64,000 nt of DNA, taken from NCBI GenBank assembly GCA_964036045.1, contig OZ038383.1, positions 62,315,725 to 62,379,724 on the forward strand, in the 5' to 3' direction. The position numbers and the translations under genes were made by a program. How positions within the stretch are numbered: position 1 is the stretch's first letter; every line of letters starts with the position of its first letter. This document shows, piece by piece, positions 26,401 to 38,400 of the stretch. The DNA comes from Eutreptiella sp. 'Long Island Sound 2002'. Its lineage: Eukaryota > Euglenozoa > Euglenophyceae > Eutreptiales > Eutreptiaceae. The notes beneath the pieces were generated by a model. The model worked only from the letters and a program-made list of their open reading frames with translations. It was not told the origin of the DNA and ran no database searches.

Positions 26401-29400
26401 GGGCTGGTCAGGATGAGAGGAAGGGCCAGGTGTCAACCCAGCACTTGGGAGCCCCCCCGGTACGTCAGCATGTGCGCACCCCTGAACGGGTATTGGTCAT
26501 GCTGACCTGTGATTGGGGGCTCAGGGGGTCATCTCAGGTTTCAAAACAAATGACGCTGAAAGGCTCAATCTATTCATCCGCATCACTCAGCCCCCTCCCC
26601 TTGTCAATGAAGCCCGAAGCCTAAGCCCCCATCCCCTAGAGGTTTTGATCCAGGCGAGCCCCCTAGCTGGGACGCAGACAGGCGCCAGACAGGCACTCAG
26701 ACAGACCTTCAGGAATGAACATAGACCTGCTTTTGATGGCACCACCAACCTGTGCGGGTCTCCCTCTATAGACCCCCCCCCCCCTCTTGTCAATGGTCCA
26801 TAGCGCTGCTCAGGCGCCTTCCTATGCCTTTCGGGGATGCGCTCACGGAGCTGGTGCGCATGGTAGAGCGCACTGGGATCTGGCCGCAGCACGTGGCGGA
26901 AGGCTTCACGTCATTGAAGGCTTCACGTCACTGGTGCCCAAAGGAGAAGGAGAAGGAGACCCCATGAAGTTAAGACCTCCGATAGTTTTATTGTAGATAT
27001 ATCACATTTGGGCGGGGGTAGGCATGGAAGACACACTGCAGTGGCATGAGCAGTGGGTGCATCTGGAAGCATATGGATTCCGCCCCCACAAGGGGGCCAT
27101 GGATGCCGCGACGGTGCTGACGTTGCTGGTGGAACTAGCGCAGGTGCTGAATGCCCCGCTGGTGGGCGCGGGAACGGACTACACCAAATACTTTGACTTA
27201 ATCCCCCAAGCCATCTCTATGGCCATGATGCACAAGGAGGTGCAAGGAATAGACGAAGGAGTGTTGTGGGCCTTCCGCGGAATGTACACCCAGCTGAAAC
27301 GAATTTTTAAGATCAAAGTATGTTTAGGAGCGTGGTGGGCAGCCACTGATGGAGTATTTCAACGGTGCCGGCTGAGCGTGATTATCATCAACGCCTTAAC
27401 CACCATGTGGAAGCGAATCGTCGACGATGTAAAGCAGTCGGTGACGGTCGTCACGATGGGGCTACCGCCCGCTCCAAAGAAGGAGGAGCTCCCCTCTTGC
27501 TATTGGTCCAGCTATGGGGTGGGTGTGTACCACATCCGGGTGTGGCGATGTGTGCAGCCCTACTGCTGCTATGAGCAGGGCTGGAGTGTAGATGGGGAAC
27601 ACAAACCCCCCACCAGATCCGGACCATGGAGGGGCCCCGCACCCGCACCGGAGGCCGGCAGGCGGCCAGATGGGTGAACCCACGCTAGCGGCAAAGGTGT
27701 GGGTGCGACTCGGGCTGCAAGAAATGCCCACCCCCGCAAGCACGGAGCGTTGTAGAGCATCAACAAGGGGTGTCCCCTCGCCGGGAGTGTAGTCCCTCCG
27801 CAGAGATGGTAATTTCCACACCTTGGGCTGCATCCTCGGTGATGTCCTCGTTCTCTGTGGCACTCGTTCCTTCCATTTTGCTTTTCTCATATCCCGCTCC
27901 AAACAAGTTTCGTGGGCATAGTGGTGAGACCGGTTCCTGGTTGAGTGTATCAGACTATGTGGATTATACCTACATGCTGACCCTCCACGTGCTCTTGTCT
28001 TCAGCCATGTTGGTCGCAACCAGCAAATGGTTGAAGCTCACGGGCTAGGAAGACAACGCAAAAAAGTCGCGAGCCTTCTTAGCGACCAGCTCAGCTCACA
28101 GGAAACCAAAGGCGTGGAGGCGACCCTGGACGGAGTACAGATGCCGGTCCATCAGCAAGTTCGACGGCTGAGGGTAGGAGTGCCGCGGACAGGGACCTGG
28201 CCATTGCTACAACACTGCACTACGAAGGGCAAGAAGGCAGTGAAGAAGACCCGCACTATACCCGGACGCCTTGACCGCAAGGCCACAGTAGCGGGAGTTA
28301 TGATTGTGGCGGTGGCATTGTTTTGAGGCGAGCTCGCGGACATCTCACAAAGAGACGCTAACAGCCTAGGAACGGCCATGATGAGAGAGATTTGGGGGCC
28401 CATCAGGGCCTTTAGAGCAAGAGAAGTGGTGTTTGCGCCGTTGCTGCCGAGGCAGCGGGTGGCCCCATCCATGGTGGTCCCGAACAGGAGGGTGTGTTGG
28501 CTGGCACAAGAGGGTGTGTTGGTTGGCACAGATTGCACACAGCCCGGGCACGGCACAGACGGTGGCACAGGGCATATGGGAATGTATTGAGTCGCCCAAG
28601 GCAACAAGCCCACTTGGGCGAGCGCTACTTGAATTCTGTAAGCTGTGTTAACGCTGCCTGCGGGGATGGTGGCAATGGGCCATGCCACGCACAGGGACGG
28701 CTGTTCACCTGGTACACGCCCCCAAGGAGCACGTGGAGCACCTCTTCAGAGAATCATTGAGGAGAGCTAGCTAACGGCGCTGGAAAAGCGGACACCACAC
28801 ATCCTTGGAGGAATGGGAGCGCGCCTGAACCGAAACCTGATGCCCGGCGAATTGGCCAGGTGCGCTACGCAGCTGCAAGTCGTTGATGAGGGGGGCCTTG
28901 GCGGGGCTCACCTGGACGGCCAACAGGGCGCACCGCAAGGGGCTCCGCCCAAACGACTACGGTTCCTACTGCACCAAAGGGGTCCAGGAGGACGAAGACT
29001 ACCTACTGTGGAGACCCCTTGTACCCCCCCCCCCCCCTGCAATCACGGTTTATGGGCTCTGAGATGTCCCTTCAGGAAAAGGGCCGAGAGGTCCGATTGG
29101 CGGTCACCCTCCTCGGGAAAGCGGCCGGATGGGGGTCCATTTTGCCAGTAGCCATCACCCCCCGGCACCGGGAGCTGGCACAGGGGTAGGAGTAAAGGGA
29201 CGACCCCTCTTCACCAGACCGACGGCGGTATGGCACCATCTACAGCAGCGACGCAAGTACATCTCAAATTGATGGACGCGCCAGCAACAAGCGAGGGTGG
29301 CGCGGCAGCAACAAAACGTGAGTCTAGCCCAGGGGGTGTCCACAGTGGTGCCTAGCGATAGCTCACGTCACGGAGAGAGAAGTCCAGGGAAGGGAGGAGC

Positions 29401-32400
29401 CAAGAAAGCAGCGAGGGCATATGCCAGCGATTTCTATGCAGGCCCCGTAATACCACAGGGGGCCCGCAGAGGCCCGCAATATCAAGTGGAGGAGCCGGAG
29501 CATGGCCCAGCGGACGCCACACCCTGTTCAGGGGCAGCACTGTTCACACCGCTGCAACGATGCACCAAGGCTAGGCGCCCGGATCCGCACCCCTAGCTGC
29601 AACGCCTGTGGATCTGCCCAACACACCAACACAAACAATGCGCCATCTGTGCAGCGGTGGGAAGAGGGCTGCGGCACTAGTGCGTCTGAGGACACATCGG
29701 GCACCCCCAGCCCGGCTATTGGGGCACCCGAGGGCCACACTCATGCACACGGCCGGGTCCTTTACACCAGGAGGAGGTGGGGGGGGCGGGCACCCCGGAG
29801 TTTAAACAGCGGCGAGCGGAGCAGCGGCTAGCGCCTAGGGGTGCACAGGAGTGGGTGCCGAAGAGGGGAATAGCACAGGCCCCCCCCCCCCCCCCCGGCC
29901 CCTCCAGGCAAACGGCCATGCCGACAAATTTAGGATGCGGCCCGCCACGGGCGCGCCGGTACCGAGGCTACATAACCGCCCAAACGAAACCCTTCTGACC
30001 CAAGCGAGGCCCCCAAATGCGAGCCCAACAGGCACGGAGCCGGGCCGACAAAGCTGTGTGTCAGCCTCCGCGTGATGGCGCCACAGGCAACAGCGGGGAG
30101 TCCGTGACCCATGCGGGTCTCCCTCTACAATATTGACACTCCCCTGTCCAGGGCTGTCCTTAAGGGACGAGATTTTTTTTTTGTTAAGGACAGCCCTTAA
30201 GGACAGCCCCTAGAGGCCTTTTTCCCCCGGCCGGACGCGGGCCATGTCTACCCCCCCCCCCCCCGCCCTCTTTTGGGCACCAGTTCTGATTTTGCCCCCC
30301 GCTCTGAAGCGGTGGGGCTCCCCATTCGGCAGGGGTGAGGTAGCCAATTTGCCCACTTGTGGGCCACTTCTGATTTTGCTCCCCGCTCTGAGGCGGTGGG
30401 ACTCCCCGATACGGCAGGGGTGAGGTAGCCAATTTGCCCACTTGTGGGCCACTTCTGATTTTGCCCCCCGCTCTGAGGCGGTGGTGCTCCCCGATACGGC
30501 AGGGGTGAGGTAGCCAATTTGCCCACTTGTGGGCCACTTCTGATTTTGCCCCCCGCTCTGAGGCGGTGGGACTCCCCGATACGGCAGGGGTGAGGTAGCC
30601 AATTTGCCCACTTGTGGGCCACTTCTGATTTTGCCCCCCGCTCTGCGGCGGTGGGGCTCCCCGATACGGCAGGGGTGAGGTAGCCAATTTGCCCACTTGT
30701 GGGCCACTTCTGATTTTGCCCCCCGCTCTGCAGCGGTGGGGCTCCCCGATACGGCAGGGGTGAGGTAGCCAGTTTGCCCACTTGTGGGCCACTTCTGATT
30801 TTGCCCCCCGCTCTGAGGCGGTGGGGATCCCCGATACGGCAGGGGTGAGGTAGCCATTTCGCCCACTTGTGGGCCACTTCTGATTTTGCCCCCCGCTCTG
30901 CAGCGGCGGGGCTCCCCGATACGGCAGGGGTGAGGTAGCCAATTTGCCCACTTGTGGGCCACTTCTGATTTTGCCCCCCCGCTCTGCAGCGGTGGGGATC
31001 CCCGATACGGCAGGGGTGAGGTAGCCAATTTGCCCACTTGTGGGCCACTTCTGCTTTTGCCCCCCGCTCTGAGGCGGTGGGGCTCCCCGATGCGGCAGGG
31101 GTGAGGTAGCCAATTTGCCCACTGCTGGGCCACTTCTGATTTTGCCCCACGCTCTGCAGCGGTGGGGATACCCGATACGGCAGGGGTGAGGTAGCCAATT
31201 TGCCCACTTGTGGGCCACTTCTGATTTTGCCCCCGCTCTGCAGCGGTGGGGCTCCCCGATACGGCACTTCTGATTTTGATTTCTGATTTTGCCTCCGGCT
31301 TTGTTGCGCGCCCGTGCATGCTTTTTTTTAGGTAACTGGTGGGGTGGCTCCCCACATGAAAATTGAAGCACCAAGTGGTGCCCAAACCCAAACCTGCGTG
31401 TGCCGAAACCTAAACCAAAATGAATGCACTCGCCGCAGAGCGATGGGAGTAGGCACCCAGGATAGCACTCGCCGCAGAGCGACGGGAGTAGGCACCATTT
31501 TTGGCATTTTTTCCCTGCGATCGCACGTGCTGTGTCTCTGTTCTAGTTGGACCCATGGCGCATTTTGGTGTACCTTGCGTAGTTTTTCTGCCTGACATGC
31601 ATGTGCTTATCGTCACCTACCACGCCCCCACGCCAGAGGCCGCCGATGCCGGACCCCTCTTGAGTGGTCGTGTCAGTCAAGTGTCCACGAGCTGGATATT
31701 GTGCTAGAGAATTTGCCTGCTGTTGTGGAACACTTGTCCGAGTACATTAGTCATGAGGCTGACCTGGGGCGGAGGGAGAAGGCCCAGGGCTTGTTCGATG
31801 CACTTTCGCACCCCCTCTTCAAGTTGACGGCAGCCTTTTTCTGCGATGTTTTTGCTGTGGTTTGTGCCACAAGCAAGAAAGTTCAAGCGACTAGGGGGGC
31901 ACGGGTCGCCGCCGTCCAGGGTTTGATGAACGTGATGTGCACACACCTGTTGCACACCATGCGTCATGTCATTCCAGGGGGGTGGGAGGAATCGTTGGGT
32001 GTTGACGTAGGGAGTAGCGTCATCAAGGGTAGCCGGATGAATGTTCTTCGCAGTTTGATTGAGGACCTACAGACAGGATTCAAGCGAGCTGAGTGGGATG
32101 GCAGTGCTAACCTGGAGGATTGGGTTGAGGCAAGCTCCTGTTCGTGTGAGAGAGTTTTTAGCTACGTGACGCCTACGGACTTTGGCCAAACCACGGAGCG
32201 CATGTGTGAGACGCTGTGGGTAAGGTGCAATGGGGAGGCACCAGAGGATTGGGGGCCCTTTGAGGTTCTTGAGGACCTTCGCAAGACCCCTTTCCGCCCG
32301 CGCAAACGGAAGCAAGGGCATGCGGTTGAGGTGGAAGATGTGGTTGGCTTGGGTTTGCGGCTTTCAAGGATTTGGCAGTTTCTTTGGAAGAGGATGGTGA

Positions 32401-35400
32401 GGCGGAGGTTCCGTTGGACATTCGAGATTTGTGGGTTGTCCCCAAGAGGGCGACACGTGACGCCGACATTGGCGATGTGTATGGGGTTGAGTTGGAGGGT
32501 GAGGACGAAGACAGTGAGGACGAGGATATGGAGCAGGCAGATGCAGTTGCCAGTAGCTCCTCTTCTGACCTTCGTAACCCGTCAGCTGTCCCCTCCACCT
32601 CCTCTAACCGTGCCGCGCAGTTGGTGTTTCAGTATGATGTGGATGAGGCGGTGTTGAACGCAATGGAGAGGGGGAGGTTGCATGAGTGGACTAAGGTTGA
32701 GTTTAAGGCCATTTGTAGGAAGCATGGTTTGAGTGTGGGAGGGGGGAAGGGTGAGCTTATGGAGCGTGTCAGGGTGCACTTCCAGAGGTTGTACCAGCAG
32801 TAGGCAGTTTGTTTCCAGCTGTGCCACCGGCGATGGAACATTCGGGTGGTCGAACGCCGCATCACTATATTTGATCAAAAAAAGTATTGCTCTTCTTCAT
32901 GTTGAATTGTGCAGGGTGTGAGGTAGGGTCATGCAACACATGTGGGGCTAGGATCATATGGTTATGTGCCGAGACCAATTTGGGGCTAGGGACTCATGGT
33001 TGAACAATTGGGAACACCGGGGTGAAGACATGTACTGTCCGCGGGCTCTTTTGAAATTACCCCGTTCTGGACGGGATTTTTTTTTCTTTTTTTGCGTTAA
33101 GGACAGCCCTGCCCCTGTCAATGAAGACACACACACTCTCGACGGGAAGACGGCGCTGCGAAAGGTGAGAGTGATCCCAGGAGGTTTGGACCACAAGGCC
33201 ACGGTGGCTGCCGTGATGATTGTTGTGGTGGCAATATTTGGAGTCGAGTTGGCAGACATCGCGCAGAGAAATGTGAGCTGTATGGAGGCGGCGATCATGA
33301 CGGCCATTTCGGGGCCCAACAGGCCATGCAGGGCCAAGGGGCTCGTGTTTATGCTATTGATGCGGGGTCGAGTGGCGCCGTCCATGATCGTCCCCTACAA
33401 GCGGATGTGGTGGCTGGCACAATTGGCCCGCACATAGGGGACAGTGCAAACAGTGGCGCAGGCTATTTGGGAGGAGGCGGAGCTGCCCAGGGCCACTGGC
33501 CCCTTCGGTAGGGCCGTGCAAGAATTCCGGAAGCCGGGCTGGCGTACCGCGCGAGGCTGGTGGCAGTGGATCCCGCCTTGAAAGGAAGAGGCGGTGCATC
33601 TCGTGACACACATAAGGGGTACGTGGCACACTTATTCCGAGAGTCCATCAGGGAACACCAGCCGGGTACGCTAGAGGAACGCAGGGTGCGCACTTTCGGC
33701 GGCATTGGGGCGCAGTTGGACAGGGTCTTGACCCTACTCGCCCTGACTTTGTGCGCCCCCCAGTGACCCATATTAAAGTCAAAATGGACGATTTCAATTT
33801 TTAATATATGAACCGGTTAACATATTCATCTCCCAAATATTAACACGTTAACGTTCAATTTTTATGATTGGAACGTTTGTATTCCTTTTTTCATGCACAT
33901 ATGACAACCCATAAGGGGTGTTACGTGGTATATTTTTGCACAACGGTATAGTACAGATGTTCCAATGTTGTGTTGGTGGGTGTCTTGGACACCCCCCCTC
34001 CGGTTGCCTGCATTCCCCCCCACTCCACACCACCATGTTTGCTTGTAAAGCTCTTGTTATGCCTTTCTCTCGGGACACCCTTACCAAGCTTAGCATGACG
34101 CTCGTGCATTTGAGTGGGGCCAAGAGCTTGAGGGACCCTTCGGTCTCCCAACTCCTTGGTGAGTGGGTGGCTTCCTCCCCTTTGGCCAAGGCCCGATGGT
34201 CGGAGGCCGCGGAGGTTGGCTACCCCTCCCTCATTCGCGACAAGCAAAAGGAGGCGGTGAAGCAATATGCCTCCCTCCTCTTCCCGGCCCCGGACGTCAT
34301 TGGCCTACTCATGGACTTGAACGTCCCCAAGCTTGGCTTCCGGCACATGTTGGAGTGTATGAGCCGCCGGGGGTCGGCCTACACGGCCGCAACGGGCCTC
34401 CCGTTCCCCAAGCACATCCCCACTCGGGATACGTTCACGGACACGTGGAAGGAGTTGGTCACCCCCCTTGACCTACAGCCGCCCGTGTCCATCCCCGATC
34501 CCCCGCGAGTGGGCGCTTTTGGCTGCTACTCTCATTGGCCCGGTACGTCCAATCACGTCCATCGCTAGTGGACACCATCGATTGGACAAGGCCCCTCACC
34601 TTCATTGTGTGTGGGGATGCGTATCCGTGCGCCGGTGGTAGTTGGACCGAACTCTCCATTGGGCTCCTCAACCACGGCGCACAGGGCCGCACACCCGCGT
34701 CCTCGTGGGTGATAGGGATGGCCGTGTGCGGGGACAAGGACATGGCAGCACTTGCAACAATATGGGCCGACAACTTGAAGGTTTGTGGCCCATTCATTGT
34801 TTGTTAATTTTTCCGTTAATTTCTCGAGATTATTAACTAAAATTTGGTTAATATCAACGCCGACTGAAAAATTAACTTAATATTAATCTCGAGAAATTAA
34901 TGCAAATATTAATCCATGTCCTTTTTGTAGGTCTTGCAGTCTATGCAAGATTGCAAGAAGTTCTACTGGGTGTCGCGCTGGGTGCCAAGCGGGTTGGTCA
35001 TCGGGGGAGACCAACCCTACGTGTGGCGCCTCATCGGTGTGTCCACCTCGCCCATGGTGGGCTCCATTTACAATATGGGGGTGTGGGACAAGGTTGCGGC
35101 GGCATGGGTCAACGTGGCGACCCGGCGCACATTGGACCGTGAGGAGGCCACCCGCCTCCGCTACAAGGAGACCGGCCGTAGCTTGGAGAATGGGGGATGC
35201 ACAGGGGATCCACACATTGTGGTTGACCACTGGGTGGTTTTCCTATGCATCCTCCATTGTTGCATGGCCATAGGCCGGCTCCAAGTGGCGTTCATCGAGA
35301 CACGCCTCGTGGACCTTCCCAACCAGAAAGCTGACGCCATGCAACGCATCCGCTACCGGGCCCGCACGGGTGTGAAGTTGGGTGCGACGGCGGCACCCGA

Positions 35401-38400
35401 CGGGGAGGAGGCCCGTGCGTTGTTCCTCGCCTGGGAGGAACTTGGTCCGTTGTTGGACTACGTCCCGGAGGATGGTAAATGGCAAGCCGTCGTGGCCATG
35501 CATGACCTCATCCGGGACTTGTACACGGACAAGCCGCCCCGCGGGGACCTACACCGGCCGAGGTGGCGCGCGCCTAACGTGCACATTGTTGCAAGGAGGC
35601 GTGTCAATCAAACTACCTCCTCTATTTGGAGGAGGATGTCACCGAGGCCGTGGCCAATGCACGCCGCTTGGGGGTTGGGTTGGGTGCCGTGTGCGCAGAT
35701 GTTGTTGAGAGCCTCAACGCCATCCTTAAGCGCGCATACAATGACCACTCGGGCCGGGGGGGGGGGGGGGGGGGATGCCAGGCGCAACCCAACTAGAACG
35801 GGAGGCGGAGATAGTTTCGCAAGTGTGGGAGTGGTGGTTTTTAAAATTTGACCTCCCGTTGCGCAACTACGGGACCCCCCCATACTGCCCCATGCACCAT
35901 GGCCAAACTCATGGCCACCCGTAGCCCCCGCGCTCCACCCTTGCTTCCCCTCCACCCGCTTTGTTTTCGCCTTGCCATATGCGCGTCGTCAATGCAAAAG
36001 ATGTTGTCCGACATGTTGGCAGCCAACAATCGAGCCCTGGTGTGTTTTGCTTGTGCACGCTTGCTTGTGTGTTCCGATTAATATTTGCGGCGAGTCTGTT
36101 AATATTTCGAGATTAGCATTAATAGTCGCGTCCATTAATATTCAATATATTAATTGATTTTTTGGTCGATAATGTTAGATTCAAGAAATTAAAGCGGGGG
36201 CTTAAAAATCAACCAAAAATTCATTTTGTTTTTTCGCGTGTGTCTCTCTACAGTTGGGCCAAGTGGAGGCACGACTGGCACCAGCAGCTCCGCCAGCCCT
36301 GCCGCCATCCGTTGACAGTCGCCCGCCGCCCGCGCGCCCATCCGAGGAATCAAGCGACGACTCCTCAAATATGCAAAAGAAGGAGAAGAAGGAGAAGAAG
36401 AAAAAGAAGAGGGAGAAGATGACGAGGAGGGAGAGGGAGAGGAGCCAGGGGCTTGGTGTGGGGGTACATGCCAACCTGGGGGGGGGGGGGGGGTTAAGGA
36501 AGAGGGGGGGGGGAAGTGGTGGTGAACGAGGGGAACGTGGACGGGGAGGAGGGGGAGGGAGTTGAGGTTGTTGACCCCCACCCCATGCCCCCCCCCCCCC
36601 TCCCCCATTGGCTCCTCAAAGCCTTGGGCCCCCAGTCCGCTACCACCCGGAAGGCGGGGGCGATCCCCTGGTTAGCCCAGGTGCTGGAACAGGGCTGTGC
36701 GGGGGATCAACCCGTTTTTTCCTCCCCCACGCATAGCCACATGACAATCATGTGGATTTTCCGGAGGTTAATCCGGTGTTTGATTCGCCGGAAGGAGGGG
36801 GACCATAGAGGCACCTGGGGTAAGGATGCCTCCAAGGGGGGGGGGGTTGGGTCTCGAAACCCGTCCCTGGTGCCCCCCTCGCCCCCATGCCTGAGACCAC
36901 TAGTGTGGGCATTTTACCGGCACTGAATTTGTTGTTTTACCCCCGCGCCATCCGTTTTCAAACGGCGCACTACCAGGTGCTGCTACAGCACTGGACCCAG
37001 CTAGGCTGGGTGAAGCAGTGGCGGCAAGGCATTGCCGTTGTGTTCGGGGTCGACTGGGGCACTGTCGTGGCCTTGCCCCGACCCATTTATGATCCGCGGT
37101 GTACTAGTTACAATTCTCAAAACCCAAGGCGTACTCGACGCACGTTCCCCCCTTGGGGCCCCTGCCCCGGGACTGGAAGTGGGGAGCACATTTCCAGCCC
37201 GCTCTGTTACGGTGGCTCACCGAGCTGATGTGGCTGCCCCTGGACGAGGGGGTCCTGCAAGGCGTTGTCACGTGTCCTTCAGGGAGTTGGCTTTGGACTT
37301 TGAGTCCCATGCGGGACGGGCGCTCCCACCGACACGCCAAGCGCCGTTCAAGGGGCCAAAGCTGTTGCTGCAAGGGGCAGGCCACGCCGGCAGGACACGC
37401 AGCACTAGCAGCTGGACAATATGAGCGTTGCCCAGGCACAGGAGGAGCAAAGCGCAGCACAGGGGCATACGGGATGGAGTTTTGTCCGGGGCCAGTGCTG
37501 CCCCAGGCTGCCAAGCGAGGACCACGTACCAAGTGGAGGAGCAGTTGAACTATTCTCGAATGGAAGCCGGGCGAGCCCTTTTCACCCCGCCAGGCAGGTG
37601 CCCTTGGGCTAGGCGGCCGGAAGCTCGGCCAGGATTGCCGGAGCTGTGGATATGCGATACACACCAACACATGCAATGCGCCGCCTTTGCGGCACTGGGC
37701 AGGGGGGTAAGGCACTGTTGCCAAGAGGCCACCCAGTGCACCGCCCCGCCGTCGCCACGGCTCAGCCGTGCGACAAGCCCCAGCGGCTAGAGTGCGCACA
37801 CCCGGGGAGGGGGTCGTCGGCCAAGCGGCACAGAGTTTAGCGGCAGCAGCCGCTTTAGGCCGCCAGGGGGCGGGCCTTCAAGAGGGGGAGGCACCCCCCC
37901 TCCCCGGCCAAACGGGCATGCACGCGGCCACACAGCGAGGCACGGCATGGACACGCAAGGAGGAGTTGACTGAAATCCCCATGCCCCATACATTGTGGCT
38001 CAGGCGAGGCCCGCAGCTGAGACCCTAGCAGACGTCAGTCTCTAAGCGGCAAGGGATGCTCATTCTGCTAACGCTGCACAGCCCGATAGATTGCACTCGT
38101 GTCGTCATACTCATAGCAGTAACTCTAAAACAAGTGAAGCTCAACAAGAAGCTGCACTTCGCTGCAGCCCCGACCCCAAGCACACATTGTGGTATAACAG
38201 ACGCGGGCAAGAGGAGGCACAACTGCGGCAAGGGGTGCTCTTTTGGAAGGTGCAGATATGCTTCACATACTCTTCAAGGAATGGCATGGAAGGTAGAGGG
38301 GGGGCGGCCGAAGGGCCATTGCCTGTGGGTGAGGCACAACCTAACTTCCTTGCAGCACCTGCACATATCAGTGGCACGCCTCTTGCAACTCTTGGTGGCA

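Larger units (their letters stand above)
33775..36890 (+). mobile_element. DDE-type DNA transposon, diverged copy 1
   Basis: A two-gene cassette in the same order as the better-preserved element at 46.3-51.7 kb: transposase-like gene (34,035-35,924), then accessory gene (from 35,992). Its noncoding parts (33,775-33,900, 34,781-34,930, 36,060-36,240) are AT-rich with TTAATATT, CTCGAGA and GTTAAC-type motifs, in sharp contrast to the GC-rich exons. I find no terminal inverted repeats; the right side runs into a LINE relic near 36,900, so it is probably truncated. Confidence 0.65.

Noticed and set aside
30184-31391. Three overlapping minus-strand frames of 339-396 codons
   Set aside because: The 84-bp repeat is a multiple of three and lacks stops in these frames, so long open frames are automatic; all three are equally open.
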